From Alcanivoracaceae bacterium (GTDB taxonomy: Bacteria > Pseudomonadota > Gammaproteobacteria > Pseudomonadales > Alcanivoracaceae), in NCBI GenBank assembly GCA_029213045.1, contig JARGPN010000001.1:124001-188000 (forward strand): a stretch of DNA of 64,000 bases. Direction: 5' to 3'. Made by a program: the position numbers and the translations under genes. Within the stretch, counting starts at the first letter, position 1; every line of letters begins with the position of its first letter. Positions 1 through 12,221 of this stretch are shown piece after piece. The notes under the pieces were generated by a model. That model did not search any database and was not told where the DNA came from. It saw only the letters and a list, made by a program, of their open reading frames with translations.

Positions 1-108
1 TTACGTTTGGTGTTGCTGAAAGGGGTTGGTCACTCAGTGGTCACCGCCGATTACGACGACAATAAATTGGATGAACTATTGCATCGCGTTTGCGAAGCAG
101 AGGGTTAA
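1..108 (+). CDS. aroB: 3-dehydroquinate synthase, C-terminal end (partial)
   Basis: This is the last 35 codons of a gene that begins outside the window, read in frame 1 and ending with TAA at 106-108. The opening residues (LRLVLLKGVGHSVVTADYDD) match the conserved C-terminal strand of AroB, the second enzyme of the shikimate pathway, which cyclises DAHP to 3-dehydroquinate in the cytoplasm. The following damX-like gene fits, since aroK-aroB-damX is a common gammaproteobacterial order. Too little is present to judge the catalytic site. Confidence 0.8.
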   Translation, partial: LRLVLLKGVGHSVVTADYDDNKLDELLHRVCEAEG

Positions 109-109
109 C

Positions 110-1405
110 TTGAACGCCGAGTCGAACGCATTAAGCCAAGAAGAAATCGTCGAAAACGTCAGCCGTATCGTGCAAAGCGGTCGACTGGCATTGCTGACGA
201 GTGAAGAGCCTGGCTTGTTGTCGTCAACACTGGGCGACATCGCTGTTTCAATGATGGACTTCGGCGCCGATGTGATTCGCATGGACGCGCTGGACGCCAA
301 CACCCCAGCGGACATCATTAGTACGCTGTGCAGCTACCTTGGTGTCAGCGGGCAAGACTTGATGTCTGGTCTGCGCATTCGTGGCGAAACAGGTAACCCT
401 GTGTGCATGGTCGTCGATAACAGTGAATGCCTAGAAGGTAAGTCACTCGACGTCTTGCGCAAATTGGTCGAGGGCACGTCATGTGGCATTGGCGTCTTGC
501 TTGGCGGTGAGCCCGATCTCAATTTATATGTCTGCGACGCCGGCATCCCCGCGTCACTTTCTTTGGATCTCGACGAGCAAGGGTTGTTGACCCCTGCTGA
601 TCATGATGACGATGCGCCCAGTGTTGTGAGTCAGCTGCCTTGGCGTCATTTGGCTGCCGCAGCAGGGTTAGGTTTGCTGATCTGGCTTTTCTGGCCATCA
701 GAGAAAAGCGATCAGAGTGGCGACATCAGACAATTAGAGCTGCCTGTTTCTGTCTCTGAAGATGCAAACGCAGATAAGCCAGCCAATGACCAATCGGCGC
801 TTGATTACCCCAGTGATTCTGAAGCGGTTGTCGCCGAAGGCAGCAAAGTCTTTAACTCAAAGGGTGAGCTGACAACACGCGCCAATGTTAACGAAGAACC
901 TATTCAGGCGCCCAAGCAGGTAAAGTCCGAGCTTGGTTCGTCAGCGCAACAGGCGACTGTTGCTGTCGAGCCTAAGCCAGCGCCCGTAAAGGCGCCTGAG
1001 CCCGCCCCCGCGCCTAAGCCGGTGGTTAAGGCGCCAACGCCAAAGCCGACACCAAAGCCAGCACCGGCGAAGCCGCCGGAGCTCACGGGACTGTCTGCAG
1101 AGCTTGGCTATCATCAGGAAGAGTGGATATTAACCCGTGCAGGCAGCGAATGGCTGATGCAGGTGGCGCTCGCCACCAATGAAGACGGTGCGCGCCAGTT
1201 GCTCGATCAGATTGGCCGCAGCAAAAGCGTTTACTATCGCGCGGACCGAAACGGCCGCTCTGTGTATATCGTGTTGGCCGGGCCATGGGCCAGTCGAGAT
1301 GCAGCCGTCGCCGGAAAAATGACGCTCCCAGCGAGTTTGCGCGCGCTCGGCCCGTTCCCCAGACAGGTCTCTGGAATCCAAAAAGAAATCACTGCAAACC
1401 GCTGA
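110..1405 (+). CDS. damX: DamX-like SPOR-domain inner membrane protein
   Basis: This is a single-pass membrane protein of the DamX type, which binds denuded septal peptidoglycan during division. In order it has a cytoplasmic N-terminal region resembling a degenerate AAA/GspA-like domain, a short hydrophobic segment at about residues 180-197 followed by the periplasmic side, a long Pro/Ala/Lys-rich linker (about 285-325, with KPTPKPAPAKPP-type repeats), and a C-terminal SPOR domain of about 85 residues. The reading frame is open upstream into aroB. I chose TTG at 110 because GAGGG lies 5 bases before it and it avoids overlap; ATG at 71, inside aroB, is the alternative. The Walker A motif expected of a true ATPase is not visible, so the N-terminal domain is probably not catalytic. 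Confidence 0.8.
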   Translation: MNAESNALSQEEIVENVSRIVQSGRLALLTSEEPGLLSSTLGDIAVSMMDFGADVIRMDALDANTPADIISTLCSYLGVSGQDLMSGLRIRGETGNPVCMVVDNSECLEGKSLDVLRKLVEGTSCGIGVLLGGEPDLNLYVCDAGIPASLSLDLDEQGLLTPADHDDDAPSVVSQLPWRHLAAAAGLGLLIWLFWPSEKSDQSGDIRQLELPVSVSEDANADKPANDQSALDYPSDSEAVVAEGSKVFNSKGELTTRANVNEEPIQAPKQVKSELGSSAQQATVAVEPKPAPVKAPEPAPAPKPVVKAPTPKPTPKPAPAKPPELTGLSAELGYHQEEWILTRAGSEWLMQVALATNEDGARQLLDQIGRSKSVYYRADRNGRSVYIVLAGPWASRDAAVAGKMTLPASLRALGPFPRQVSGIQKEITANR

Positions 1406-1529
1406 ATGCACGGGCTATTTGTCCGCCAGCAGTCCAATGTGTAGAATGTCCCTCCCTTTTCGCCGTCTCCGTTACCTTGACGCGCATTGCCTTCGGTAAG
1501 TCTCTGATTTTCAAAGAGGAATGATTTTG

Positions 1530-4500
1530 ATGCAGCAGAATAAGACGCTGGTGCGCGGGCTCCATGAGCCCGAAGAATTCCGCGATAACTGCGGTTTTGG
1601 TCTAATTGCCCAGATGGAGGGCAAGCCAAGCCACGAGTTGGTGCAAACAGCTATTGAAGCGCTCACGTGTATGACGCATCGAGGCGGCATTAACGCGGAC
1701 GGTAAAACCGGGGACGGCTGTGGCTTATTGCTGCAAAAGCCTGATTCGTTTTTCCGTAAAGTCGCGAAAGAACTTAATGTCGCTTTGCCGGACGCATATG
1801 GCGTGGGAATGATTTTCCTGAGTCCAGACGCGACCGAAGCGGATGCGCAGAAAGCAATTATCGCTGAAGAAATTGAGCGCCAAGATTTAACCGTGTTGGC
1901 ATGGCGAGATGTGCCAGTTAACGCGGAGTGCCTTGGCCCTATTGCGCTGAAGTCGTTACCAGCGTTTGCGCAGATATTAGTCGGCGGTGAGGGTCTTTCT
2001 GATCTCGAATTAAATCGCCGACTATTTTTCGCCCGTCGCGCGGTAGAAAAACGCATTGTTGCAAACGATCATTTCTACGTTTGTTCTTTATCTGCCACGG
2101 TCATCTCCTACAAAGGGTTGATGATGCCGGTAGATCTGCCAACGTTTTATTTGGACCTTGGTGACGCTGCCATGGAAACCGCGATTGTGGTTTTCCATCA
2201 GCGCTTCTCTACCAACACCATGCCGCGTTGGCCGTTGGCCCAGCCATTCCGCTATCTCGCACACAACGGCGAAATTAATACCGTGGAAGGCAACCGCAAT
2301 TGGTCTGTGGCGCGTACGCCGAAATTCGCTACCGAGTTGCTGCCAGATCTAGATGCGATTTCTCCGTTAGTAAATCGCACCGGCTCTGATTCTTCGAGCA
2401 TGGATAACATGTTGGAAGTGTTGCTGTCTGGTGGAATGGATTTATTCCGCGCCGTGCGCATGATGGTTCCGCCTGCGTGGCAGAACGTTGAATCCATGGA
2501 CGCCGATTTACGCGGCTTCTACGAATATAACTCCATGCACATGGAACCTTGGGATGGCCCTGCCGGTATCGTATTAACCGATGGCCGTTACGCCGTGTGC
2601 TTATTGGATCGCAATGGTTTGCGCCCATCGCGTTGGGTTATTACTAAAAATGGTTTTATTACGCTGTCGTCAGAAATCGGCGTGTACAGCTATAACCCAG
2701 AAGATGTTGTCGCGAAAGGTCGCGTTGGGCCTGGGCAAATTCTCGCGGTAGATACTGAAACCGGCAAGTTATTGCAGACCAGTGAAATCGACGATGCGCT
2801 AAAAGTGCGTCATCCGTATCGCCAGTGGTTAAAAGAAAACGCGCTGCGCATCGAAGCGGATTATGACACTGAAGTTGTGCGTACCGATGAGGTGAGCCCG
2901 CAAGACATGCTGGCCTACCAAAAGCTATTCCAAGTCACCTTTGAAGAGCGCGATCAAGTAATTCGCCCGCTCGCCGAAGCAGGACAAGAAGCGGTTGGCT
3001 CCATGGGCGACGACACGCCAATGGCTGTGCTGTCGCAGCGTCAACGTCCGCTGTACGAATATTTCCGTCAGCAATTTGCGCAGGTCACTAACCCACCGAT
3101 TGATCCATTGCGCGAAGCAATTGTAATGTCGCTGGAAACTTGCGTTGGCGCAGAACGTAACGTATTCGAAGAAACCGCAGATCATGCAGACCGTGCAATT
3201 TTGTCGACGCCGATTTTGTCGCACTCAAAATTCACCAACCTGCTAAAGATTAAGCGCTCAGGCTATGAGCACGAGCGTATTTCCCTACACTACGATCCAG
3301 CGATTGGTTTGCAGCAAGCGGTATTGAATGTTTGCGATCAAGCTGAAGCGGCAGTGAAAAGCGGTAAAGTATTATTGGTGCTGTCTGACCACGGCATTAG
3401 TGCAGACAAACTTACCGTTCACGCGTTGATGGCGACCGGTGCTGTGCACCATCGTCTGACCGAGAAAGGTTTGCGTTGCAGCGCCAACATTATTGTTGAA
3501 ACAGCCACCACCCGGGACTCGCATCACTTCGCTGTGTTGTTTGGTTTCGGTGCGACGGCGGTTTACCCGTACCTCGCTTACGACGTGATTGCCGATATGG
3601 TGCGCACTGGTGAGCTGCTGGGTGATCCGGTGGAAATGCAGAAGTATTTCCGCAAAGGCATCAACAAAGGCCTACTGAAAATTCTCTCGAAAATGGGCAT
3701 CTCAACCATTGCTTCCTATCGCGGCGCACAGCTTTTCGAAGCAATCGGCGTGGCGAAAGAAGTGGTTGATATCTGTTTTCGTGGCGTGCAAAGCCGTATT
3801 GCCGGTGCAGAGTTTGTCGATTTCGAAGAAGATCAAAAAATTCTCCAAAAAGACGCATGGAAACAACGCAAGCCGATTGATCAAGGCGGCGTGCTGAAGT
3901 TTATCCATGGCAAGGAATATCACGCCTTTAATCCGGATGTCGTGCACGCGATTCATAAAGCTGTGAACTCTGGTGACTACGAAGACTATCGTGTGTTTGC
4001 GGACTTAGTGAATGATCGCGGCGTTGCAACGTTGCGAGATCTTCTGAAGATTCGCACAGATATGACGGCTATTTCTGTGGATGACGTTGAACCCATTGAA
4101 AATATTTTGCCGCGTTTCGATTCTGCGGGCATGTCCTTAGGAGCGTTGTCTCCAGAAGCGCATGAAGCGATTGCCACGGCAATGAACCGCCTTGGCGGCC
4201 GTTCAAACTCGGGTGAGGGCGGTGAAGATCCTGCTCGTTTCGGCACTGAACGTGTATCCAAAATTAAACAAATTGCCTCCGGTCGATTCGGTGTAACGCC
4301 GCACTACTTGGTGAATGCAGAAGTGCTGCAAATCAAAGTGGCGCAGGGTGCTAAGCCCGGTGAGGGCGGTCAGTTGCCCGGCGGTAAGGTGAATGACCTG
4401 ATCGCGCGTTTGCGTTACTCGGTGCCAGGCGTCACGCTGATTTCGCCTCCGCCGCATCACGACATTTATTCCATTGAAGATTTGTCTCAGCTTATTTTCG

Positions 4501-5993
4501 ATCTAAAACAGGTGAATCCAGCGGCGCAAGTTTCCGTGAAGCTGGTATCAGAGCCTGGTGTCGGTACCATCGCGGCGGGTGTAGCCAAAGCGTATGCGGA
4601 TTTGATCACCATTTCTGGTTATGACGGCGGTACAGCGGCAAGCCCGCTTACCTCTATTCGCTATGCAGGTTCGCCATGGGAGCTTGGATTATCCGAAGCG
4701 CATCAGGCACTGCGTGCGAATGATTTGCGTGGAAAAATTCGGCTGCAAACTGATGGCGGCTTGAAGACGGGTGTTGACGTTGTTAAAGCGGCAATCCTTG
4801 GCGCAGAAAGTTTTGGTTTCGGCACGGTGCCGATGATCGTGCTCGGCTGTAAGTATCTGCGAATCTGTCACTTGAATAACTGCGCTACTGGCGTGGCGAC
4901 TCAGCGTGAAGATTTGCGCAGAGATCATTTTATCGGCGCACCAGAAATGCTGATGAACTACTTCCGTTTTGTGGCAGAAGAAGTGCGTCAGTTGCTCGCC
5001 TCGCTGGGCGTGAAAACGCTTGCGGAGCTTATCGGCCGCACTGATCTCCTCGAAAGAATGGAAGGCCTGACGGCGAAGCAGAAGAAACTCGATTTGTTGC
5101 CGTTGTTGCGCAACGATCTAATTTCAGCGGATAAGCCTCAGCACTGTGAAGTCACACGCAATGAGCCGTTTGATAAAGGCGAATTAGCGGAAGAGATGGT
5201 CGTCGATATTCTGCCGGCCATTGAGAATAAGTCGGGTGGTTCATTTAACTACAAAATCACCAACTGCAACCGTTCTATCGGTGCTCGTATTTCCGGTGAA
5301 ATTGCCAAGCGTTACGGCAATACAGATATGGAAAGCGCGCCGATTCGCATCCGTTTTGTCGGTACGGCAGGGCAAAGCTTCGGTGTGTTTAACGCCGGCG
5401 GCTTGCACATGTATATCGAAGGCGACGCGAACGATTACGTCGGCAAAGGCATGGCTGGCGGTAAGTTGGTGATTCGTCCGCCACAAGGCAGCGATTTCAA
5501 GAGCCAAGAAACCGCCATTGTGGGTAACACTTGCTTGTACGGTGCTACCGGCGGAAAGTTGTTTGCGGCGGGTAGTGCGGGCGAACGTTTCGCTGTGCGC
5601 AACTCCGGTGCTCACGCCGTTGTCGAAGGTGCAGGCGATCACTGCTGTGAATATATGACCGGTGGCTGCATCACCGTGTTAGGTGCAACGGGCTACAACT
5701 TCGGCGCGGGCATGACAGGCGGTTTCGCTTACGTGTTGGATTTAGACAATAACTTCTTCGACAAAATTAACCCTGAGTTAATTGAGTTGCATCGTATTAG
5801 TACGGAAGCAACTGAAGCGCACCGCAGTCACTTGCTGCGTGTATTGCGCGAATACGTCGAAGAAAGCGGCAGCGAGTGGGGCCAACATATCTTAGATAAC
5901 TTCGACGCCTTTGGTCGTAAGTTCTGGTTGGTGAAGCCAAAGGCCGCTAATTTAACGCAGCTGCTGAAAAGCACACGCGCGAACCCGGCTTGA
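1530..5993 (+). CDS. gltB: Glutamate synthase (NADPH), large subunit
   Basis: The large subunit of GOGAT makes two glutamates from glutamine and 2-oxoglutarate, with GltD supplying electrons. About 1487 residues, the usual length. The N-terminal glutaminase domain has its nucleophile Cys at residue 21 ([10 protein letters not shown]), so about 20 residues should be removed as a propeptide. An FMN/synthase domain follows, with the 3Fe-4S cysteines in [13 protein letters not shown] (C-x5-C-x4-C, about residue 1107), then the C-terminal Gly-rich beta-helix domain. The frame also offers ATG at 1521, but AGAGGA ends directly against it. The ATG at 1530 has the same AGAGGA at a 9-base spacing and is preferred. 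gltD follows 14 bases downstream, so the two form an operon. Confidence 0.96.
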   Translation: MQQNKTLVRGLHEPEEFRDNCGFGLIAQMEGKPSHELVQTAIEALTCMTHRGGINADGKTGDGCGLLLQKPDSFFRKVAKELNVALPDAYGVGMIFLSPDATEADAQKAIIAEEIERQDLTVLAWRDVPVNAECLGPIALKSLPAFAQILVGGEGLSDLELNRRLFFARRAVEKRIVANDHFYVCSLSATVISYKGLMMPVDLPTFYLDLGDAAMETAIVVFHQRFSTNTMPRWPLAQPFRYLAHNGEINTVEGNRNWSVARTPKFATELLPDLDAISPLVNRTGSDSSSMDNMLEVLLSGGMDLFRAVRMMVPPAWQNVESMDADLRGFYEYNSMHMEPWDGPAGIVLTDGRYAVCLLDRNGLRPSRWVITKNGFITLSSEIGVYSYNPEDVVAKGRVGPGQILAVDTETGKLLQTSEIDDALKVRHPYRQWLKENALRIEADYDTEVVRTDEVSPQDMLAYQKLFQVTFEERDQVIRPLAEAGQEAVGSMGDDTPMAVLSQRQRPLYEYFRQQFAQVTNPPIDPLREAIVMSLETCVGAERNVFEETADHADRAILSTPILSHSKFTNLLKIKRSGYEHERISLHYDPAIGLQQAVLNVCDQAEAAVKSGKVLLVLSDHGISADKLTVHALMATGAVHHRLTEKGLRCSANIIVETATTRDSHHFAVLFGFGATAVYPYLAYDVIADMVRTGELLGDPVEMQKYFRKGINKGLLKILSKMGISTIASYRGAQLFEAIGVAKEVVDICFRGVQSRIAGAEFVDFEEDQKILQKDAWKQRKPIDQGGVLKFIHGKEYHAFNPDVVHAIHKAVNSGDYEDYRVFADLVNDRGVATLRDLLKIRTDMTAISVDDVEPIENILPRFDSAGMSLGALSPEAHEAIATAMNRLGGRSNSGEGGEDPARFGTERVSKIKQIASGRFGVTPHYLVNAEVLQIKVAQGAKPGEGGQLPGGKVNDLIARLRYSVPGVTLISPPPHHDIYSIEDLSQLIFDLKQVNPAAQVSVKLVSEPGVGTIAAGVAKAYADLITISGYDGGTAASPLTSIRYAGSPWELGLSEAHQALRANDLRGKIRLQTDGGLKTGVDVVKAAILGAESFGFGTVPMIVLGCKYLRICHLNNCATGVATQREDLRRDHFIGAPEMLMNYFRFVAEEVRQLLASLGVKTLAELIGRTDLLERMEGLTAKQKKLDLLPLLRNDLISADKPQHCEVTRNEPFDKGELAEEMVVDILPAIENKSGGSFNYKITNCNRSIGARISGEIAKRYGNTDMESAPIRIRFVGTAGQSFGVFNAGGLHMYIEGDANDYVGKGMAGGKLVIRPPQGSDFKSQETAIVGNTCLYGATGGKLFAAGSAGERFAVRNSGAHAVVEGAGDHCCEYMTGGCITVLGATGYNFGAGMTGGFAYVLDLDNNFFDKINPELIELHRISTEATEAHRSHLLRVLREYVEESGSEWGQHILDNFDAFGRKFWLVKPKAANLTQLLKSTRANPA

Positions 5994-6004
5994 TGAGGTG
6001 CTGA

Positions 6005-7429
<1,425 letters not shown>

Positions 7430-7454
7430 TCGCGTGCGAATTCGCTGCGGATTT

Positions 7455-7482
7455 AAAGGGCTCGCTTAGCGGGCCCTTTTTT
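7455..7482 (+). terminator. Intrinsic terminator after gltBD
   Basis: An 11-bp stem (AAAGGGCTCGC with GCGGGCCCTTT, one G-T pair) with a 3-base loop runs into a stretch of T. It lies 26 bases after the gltD stop codon and before hemE. Confidence 0.85.
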
Positions 7483-7548
7483 CATCTGGTATATTTGACG
7501 TCGACAATGCACTGTCCCCAAATCTTCTCAAATTAAAAAGAGCTGCGC

Positions 7549-8598
7549 ATGACCGAATTGAAGAATGATCGCTTTCTTAAAGCACTGGCGCGAGAGCCAG
7601 TGGATCGCACACCGATTTGGATGATGCGCCAAGCGGGGCGCTATTTGCCAGAATACCGAGCCAGTCGCGCTAAGGCCGGCAGCTTTATGGATTTGTGTAC
7701 CAATCCTGAGATGGCGTGCGAAGTTACCTTGCAGCCTTTAGAGCGCTATCCGCTCGACGCAGCCATTCTTTTCTCCGACATTCTGACTATTCCTGATGCC
7801 ATGGGCTTGGGATTGTATTTTGAAACGGGCGAAGGCCCTCGCTTTAAAAAGACGGTTCGTACCGAAGCGGAGGTGCAGGCACTGGAAGTTCCGAACGTTG
7901 ACGATAGCCTTGGCTATGTAATGAAAGCCGTCAGCACAATTCGTTCTGCATTGAATGGCCGTGTACCGTTGATTGGCTTTTCTGGCAGTCCGTGGACACT
8001 CGCTACCTATATGATCGAAGGCGGCTCTTCGAAAGATTTTCGCCGCGCCAAGGCGATGATTTACGATCAACCAGAAGTCGCTCATCTGCTGTTGGATAAG
8101 TTGGCGCAAACCGTCACCGAATATCTAAACGCGCAAATTCGCGCGGGCGCCCAGGCTGTGCAGATTTTTGATACGTGGGGCGGCGCACTTTCTGCGCAAG
8201 CCTATGAAGAATTTTCATTGCGCTACATGCGACAAATTGTTGCGGGCCTAATTCGCGAGCACGATGGACGCAAAGTGCCGGTGATTTTATTTACTAAGAA
8301 CGGCGGTCTTTGGTTAGAGAAAATGGCAGACACAGGCTGCGACGCGCTTGGACTAGATTGGACTATCAATATTGGCGACGCGCGTCGGCGCGTCGGCGAT
8401 AAAGTTGCGCTGCAAGGCAATATGGATCCAGCAGTGTTGTACGCTTCTCCAAAAACAATTCGCGCAGAAGTAAAACGCATACTCACTGATTTCGGCGACC
8501 ACCCGGGCCACATCTTTAATTTAGGCCACGGCATTACGCCAGAGGTTGACCCCGAGCATGCGAAAGCATTTATCGAAGCGGTGACTGAATTAGGGTAA
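7549..8598 (+). CDS. hemE: Uroporphyrinogen decarboxylase
   Basis: This cytoplasmic haem-pathway enzyme removes the four acetate carboxyl groups of uroporphyrinogen III to give coproporphyrinogen III. The 349 residues match the family length. The N-terminal signature [18 protein letters not shown] carries the substrate-binding arginines, and the second signature [17 protein letters not shown] (about residue 145) is present, as are the catalytic-loop FSDIL Asp and the C-terminal FNLGHGITP. It has its own start after the gltBD terminator. The next gene follows 23 bases later on the same strand. The aroB-damX-gltBD-hemE order matches Pseudomonas. Confidence 0.96.
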   Translation: MTELKNDRFLKALAREPVDRTPIWMMRQAGRYLPEYRASRAKAGSFMDLCTNPEMACEVTLQPLERYPLDAAILFSDILTIPDAMGLGLYFETGEGPRFKKTVRTEAEVQALEVPNVDDSLGYVMKAVSTIRSALNGRVPLIGFSGSPWTLATYMIEGGSSKDFRRAKAMIYDQPEVAHLLLDKLAQTVTEYLNAQIRAGAQAVQIFDTWGGALSAQAYEEFSLRYMRQIVAGLIREHDGRKVPVILFTKNGGLWLEKMADTGCDALGLDWTINIGDARRRVGDKVALQGNMDPAVLYASPKTIRAEVKRILTDFGDHPGHIFNLGHGITPEVDPEHAKAFIEAVTELG

Positions 8599-8621
8599 CG
8601 CCGTGAAAGGGATTTCAACTG

Positions 8622-9398
8622 ATGCGCCTTAGATTTCTTTGTTTTGTATTTATTGGATTGCTTCTGTCTGTTTCTGTTAAGGCGGCTACCGCTGTAGTCG
8701 ACGCGATTGAAATCGCCCGCAATGGTGAGTCAAAAGACACGGTTTGCGCGCGTTCTTTTCAGCAGGCTAACGGTAAAGCGGTAGACGAGCTATTTGAGCA
8801 GGCGCGAGAATCCGATCAGTACCATCCGGTTTTAGACAAAATGCAATGGCAGGGCGAATCACGGGCATCGCTAGAGGCTTTGCTTCGTCAGGGAATTTCT
8901 GATGGTTTGGACTACATGACTGTCCAGGAGGTATGGACAGGAAAAAGTTGTTTAAACAAAGGCATTGCGTCAACGGATTTGGATGCTCTGTTCACGCAAA
9001 TCAAAGAAAAATACGCATCAAAAGCGCCTCCCGCTGCTAGGGAGCCAGAGCAGAATGAGGGCTCCGCGTGGGGGCTTTCTATGTTTATGAATTCGTCTCG
9101 ATTAGGCGAAGCCCTTGCTGAATTGTCCATTGCGCGAATGGCGGTGGTGGAGTATTGGCTGCAACAAGGCGTCTGGCCAAAATCGTTGGCGCAGTTAGGT
9201 TTTACATCGGACGAGTTGGTGAGTTCGAAGACGTTAAAAGAAGTGACGCTAGAAAAAGGTGGCGTTATCCATGCGTTACTAAAAGGTAACCTAGACGGTG
9301 AATGGATTCGTTATCGCCCGCTAAAACAAGGCATGAATAGCATCGGCTGGGAGTGTGAAACGTCGGTAAAGGTCATTGGCAACAATCCTTGCTCCTAG
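8622..9398 (+). CDS. Secreted protein with type IV pilin-like C-terminal domain
   Basis: The protein has a typical signal peptide (residues 1-21, cleavage after VKA) and no class III prepilin N-terminus. The C-terminal third (about 160-258) resembles the globular part of a type IV pilin. It has an alpha-helical ELSIARMAVVEYWLQQGVWP stretch, a beta-rich GEWIRYRP segment and a final disulfide-type loop, WECETSVKVIGNNPC, as in pilin D-loops. The middle part is not recognised. It lies 23 bases after hemE and is probably co-transcribed. It may be a soluble periplasmic pilin-fold protein; the role is unknown. Confidence 0.7.
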   Translation: MRLRFLCFVFIGLLLSVSVKAATAVVDAIEIARNGESKDTVCARSFQQANGKAVDELFEQARESDQYHPVLDKMQWQGESRASLEALLRQGISDGLDYMTVQEVWTGKSCLNKGIASTDLDALFTQIKEKYASKAPPAAREPEQNEGSAWGLSMFMNSSRLGEALAELSIARMAVVEYWLQQGVWPKSLAQLGFTSDELVSSKTLKEVTLEKGGVIHALLKGNLDGEWIRYRPLKQGMNSIGWECETSVKVIGNNPCS

Positions 9399-9410
9399 CG
9401 CAAGGATTGT
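9382..9410 (+). terminator. Hairpin overlapping the stop codon of the pilin-like gene
   Basis: A perfect 11-bp inverted repeat (ACAATCCTTGC / GCAAGGATTGT, 7-base loop) spans the TAG stop codon. No T-run follows, so it may stabilise the mRNA end or act as a weak terminator between two convergent genes. Confidence 0.4.
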
Positions 9411-9436
9411 CTGTGCGTTTCAGTGCGTAGCTATAA

Positions 9437-9895
9437 TTACATACCAAACTTTCTAAGCTGATAGACGTTCTGTGTTAGCGCGACGACTTCACCGGTGGCG
9501 TCTTTAATCTCAACATCCCACGTAAATTCGCATTTTCCGTTTTCTTCTGTGGCCGCCTCGATGCGTGCAATTTCATGGTCATCAATGCTAACTTCCACCG
9601 TGACATCGGTTGTGGCAGGGCGGCGGAAGCGAATGCTCATGTCCTTCACAATCGGGTAGTACTTGTTGGTATCGAAACTGGATAGGTAAACGACTCCACC
9701 TGGCAATTCCGCCAGCGTATATAGCGCACCCGCATACATAGTGCCGACATGATTTTTATTTAGCTCTAAAGGCATTAGCATTTTGCAGTAGCCGCGCTCA
9801 ATATCGAGCACCTTGACGCCACAGCGACTGACAAATGGAAATGAGTTTTCTGCAGCGTGGCGAATACGTTCGAGTTGTTCGGCGGTTAGGCTCAT
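9437..9895 (-). CDS. Hotdog-fold thioesterase-like protein (DUF4442/PaaI-like)
   Basis: This 152-residue single-domain hotdog protein probably acts as, or descends from, an acyl-CoA thioesterase. The long central helix segment with NKNHVGTMYAGALYTLAELPGG is the typical hotdog helix and substrate pocket. DVTVEVSIDDHEIARIEA and CEFTWDVEIKDATGEVVA form the strands. The start ATG has GGAGGT six bases upstream on the minus strand. The gene is divergent from the polysaccharide deacetylase gene with about 60 bases between them. The substrate cannot be predicted. Confidence 0.75.
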   Translation of the reverse strand: MSLTAEQLERIRHAAENSFPFVSRCGVKVLDIERGYCKMLMPLELNKNHVGTMYAGALYTLAELPGGVVYLSSFDTNKYYPIVKDMSIRFRRPATTDVTVEVSIDDHEIARIEAATEENGKCEFTWDVEIKDATGEVVALTQNVYQLRKFGM

Positions 9896-9956
9896 GTTTT
9901 ACCTCCAGCGTGGAGGCTTCATGCTAGCATTAGTTGCTAAACGGGAGGCTGCCTCA

Positions 9957-10988
9957 ATGTTCAAATTATTGATGCAAAGTGTCATGTTGATGTTTGCTCT
10001 ATGTGGCAATGTCGCGCACTGCGCAGTCATTCTCCAGTACCATCATGTCGCAAATGATACACCGCCTGCCACGTCTGTTTCCCCAGCGCAATTCTCCGCA
10101 CATCTTGATGCATTAGAAAGATTGAAGTTTCGTGTTATTCCGTTAAATCAGCTATTAGATGAAGTGAAAGAGGGGCTGGACCCACGAGAAAACGTGGCGG
10201 CCATTACCTTTGATGATGGCTATGCGGATATCAACCAAAACGCACTTCCTTTACTAGAGAAAAAAGGTTGGGTGGCGAGTGTTTTTGTTACCACCGATGA
10301 AATCGGTGCAGGCAGCAGTATGCTTACTGCGGAGCAGCTTCAGGATATTTCGGCGCGCGGACACCTGGTGTTAAATCACTCGGCATCGCATGCCTATATG
10401 ATTCGTCGTCAGCAAGGTGAATCAGAAAATGCGTGGATATCGCGCGCGCGTGCGGAAATTAATGGCGCACAAAGCGAATTGGGAAAAGTGTTAGGAAAGG
10501 AACCCGTTAAGATATTTGCCTATCCATATGGGGAGCAAAATAGCGCGCTACAGGCGTTGCTTAAAGATCTTGGTTATATCGCGCTTGGGCAGCAAACCGG
10601 CGCGCTTGATGCCAATACGAATTGGCAGTTAGTGCCGCGCGTGTCGATTAACAGCCGTTATGCGGAGTGGGAAGCGCTCGAGAACAAAGTGCTCGCATTG
10701 CCGATGCCGGTGCAAAATGTCCTTCCGCCGGACGGCGTTACCGAGAATAGTGAAGAAACCCTAGTGCTTACCTTGCCGCTGGATTGGCGAACTAAATCGT
10801 TAAATTGTTTTGCGTCGAATCAACCTGTGCGTCCGCGCATCGTTGTTAATACATCTTCGAACCTGATTGACGTGATTTTAAATACGCCTGTTCCGCACGG
10901 CAGAAGTCGGGTTAATTGCACCGCGCCGGCGGGGGAGGGTCGGTTTTATTGGTATTCTTGGATGTGGATTCGCCAAGACGAAAACTAA
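9957..10988 (+). CDS. Polysaccharide deacetylase (CE4/NodB-like), secreted
   Basis: A putative exported carbohydrate deacetylase of 343 residues. It begins with a signal peptide (MFKLLMQSVMLMFALCGNVAHC) and then ILQYHHV, typical of PgaB/IcaB-like enzymes. The NodB motif TFDDGYAD (about residue 87) gives the catalytic Asp and metal Asp. The second metal motif is seen in LNHSASH (H-x3-H), and FAYPYGE follows. The frame continues upstream, but ATG at 9957 has GGGAGG at 8 bases and gives a clean signal peptide. It may trim N-acetyl groups from an exopolysaccharide or from peptidoglycan; no synthase genes lie nearby. Confidence 0.85.
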   Translation: MFKLLMQSVMLMFALCGNVAHCAVILQYHHVANDTPPATSVSPAQFSAHLDALERLKFRVIPLNQLLDEVKEGLDPRENVAAITFDDGYADINQNALPLLEKKGWVASVFVTTDEIGAGSSMLTAEQLQDISARGHLVLNHSASHAYMIRRQQGESENAWISRARAEINGAQSELGKVLGKEPVKIFAYPYGEQNSALQALLKDLGYIALGQQTGALDANTNWQLVPRVSINSRYAEWEALENKVLALPMPVQNVLPPDGVTENSEETLVLTLPLDWRTKSLNCFASNQPVRPRIVVNTSSNLIDVILNTPVPHGRSRVNCTAPAGEGRFYWYSWMWIRQDEN

Positions 10989-11022
10989 GAGATTTTCTAG
11001 GCTCGAAGTCTAATGCGGTGTG

Positions 11023-11790
11023 CTAATAACTCGGGAATTGTTGGAATTGATTCGCTCGAATGAGCGCTCGAAGCGTGTGAATGTAAGTGTCTCCGATCGC
11101 TGAGTAGCCGTGCAGTCCTGCGGCAAGCGCTTGGCCCTCTATGTCTTCGCCCTTTGCGCGTGCCTGCTCGCGGATGATGCGCAGTTGCGCATAACGAGGA
11201 TGGGAGTTTAAGTTGCGCATATACAGGCGCACGCTCTCTGCGGGGGAGTCAAAGCTTTGTACTTCATAGGTTGCGTCCGCAGGGCGCTTGCCCGGCACGA
11301 TGCCGCAACCTTTTTTAAAACACCATTGTCCGAAAAAATTACTGCCTTCTTGTGCAAACCGAGATTCGCCCCACGCGGACTCCATGGCTGCCTGAGCAAG
11401 AGCAAGATCAGCAGGAATAATATCTAAACGCCGCAGCAGTATTTGCATCCACTGCTTATCATAGTCTTCCGTTTCAGCGAGCCGATAGCGCTTCCCCATG
11501 CTGGCTAGCCACTTCATATCGCTGTTGTCGAGCTCTGCGTTGTTTAGTACTTTCGCTTCGAGTTCTGTCGCATACTTTCGTTGCTCAAGTAAGCGTCTAT
11601 TGTTTTTCTGAATGAGCGGCAACAGCACATTTATCATATTCGCTTTGCGTGCTTCGGTGGGGTCTTCAGGAATGGGCCATATTGGCGGCGGTGGCCGGTT
11701 GAGGTACGACTGAAGTAGCCATGCGGCAGTGCCAATGGTCGTTGATAGTGTTAGCACCAAGGCAACACGCCAAACGAATTTACGCGCCAT
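11023..11790 (-). CDS. bax: Bax-like N-acetylglucosaminidase domain protein
   Basis: This 255-residue envelope protein has an N-terminal membrane anchor or uncleaved signal (about residues 7-27), a short Pro-rich stretch (NRPPPPIWPIPEDP), and a glucosaminidase-type peptidoglycan hydrolase domain. The catalytic-region motif is LAQAAMESAWGESRFA (about residue 140), and NFFGQWCFKKGCG and YEVQSFDSPAESVRLYMRNL follow as in E. coli Bax. It is convergent with the deacetylase gene, 34 bases away. It probably cleaves between GlcNAc and MurNAc in the periplasm. Confidence 0.85.
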   Translation of the reverse strand: MARKFVWRVALVLTLSTTIGTAAWLLQSYLNRPPPPIWPIPEDPTEARKANMINVLLPLIQKNNRRLLEQRKYATELEAKVLNNAELDNSDMKWLASMGKRYRLAETEDYDKQWMQILLRRLDIIPADLALAQAAMESAWGESRFAQEGSNFFGQWCFKKGCGIVPGKRPADATYEVQSFDSPAESVRLYMRNLNSHPRYAQLRIIREQARAKGEDIEGQALAAGLHGYSAIGDTYIHTLRALIRANQFQQFPSY

Positions 11791-11882
11791 ACGTTATGAA
11801 GCCGCGACGATTAGCGAGTGTATTGAAATAAGCTGAAGGTGTTTTCGGAAAAGCCATACGCATTAATGTCGACGTTGAACGA

Positions 11883-12221
11883 TTAACTCGAAATTAACGC
11901 GTCGGTGCGTGCAGCACAAATAAAATCATTGCGGTGCAGGCCGTGAATTTTGTGGGTCCACCAAGTGACGGTAACGCTGCCCCACTCTGTGAGAAGGGCA
12001 GGATGGTGGTCTAATGATTCTGCAAGCTCGCCCACGGCATTAGTAAACGCTAGCGCACCGGCAAAATTTTTAAATGTAAAAATTCGCTGAAGCTTTTGCA
12101 CGCCGTCTTCCTCAACCAATTTCCAGTCGGGAATTTGCGCCTTAAGTTGTTGCGTTTCATCGTCATTGACGGTGGGCGCATCGGCGCGACAAGCTTCGCA
12201 GGTTTCTTTTACAAGTGTCAT
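11883..12221 (-). CDS. phhB: Pterin-4a-carbinolamine dehydratase
   Basis: A 112-residue protein of the PCD/DCoH family, which dehydrates 4a-hydroxytetrahydrobiopterin and so recycles the pterin cofactor of aromatic amino acid hydroxylases. The family core is evident: [20 protein letters not shown], then the histidine motif [13 protein letters not shown] and [17 protein letters not shown]. The start ATG at 12219-12221 overlaps the stop codon of the upstream lipoprotein gene by four bases (ATGA), so the two are translationally coupled. No phenylalanine hydroxylase gene lies in the window. Confidence 0.9.
   Translation of the reverse strand: MTLVKETCEACRADAPTVNDDETQQLKAQIPDWKLVEEDGVQKLQRIFTFKNFAGALAFTNAVGELAESLDHHPALLTEWGSVTVTWWTHKIHGLHRNDFICAARTDALISS

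Noticed and set aside
26-109. Start of the damX-like gene at the TTG in position 26
   Set aside because: It would overlap the end of aroB by more than 80 bases and has no ribosome site, while TTG at 110 has GAGGG at the right distance.
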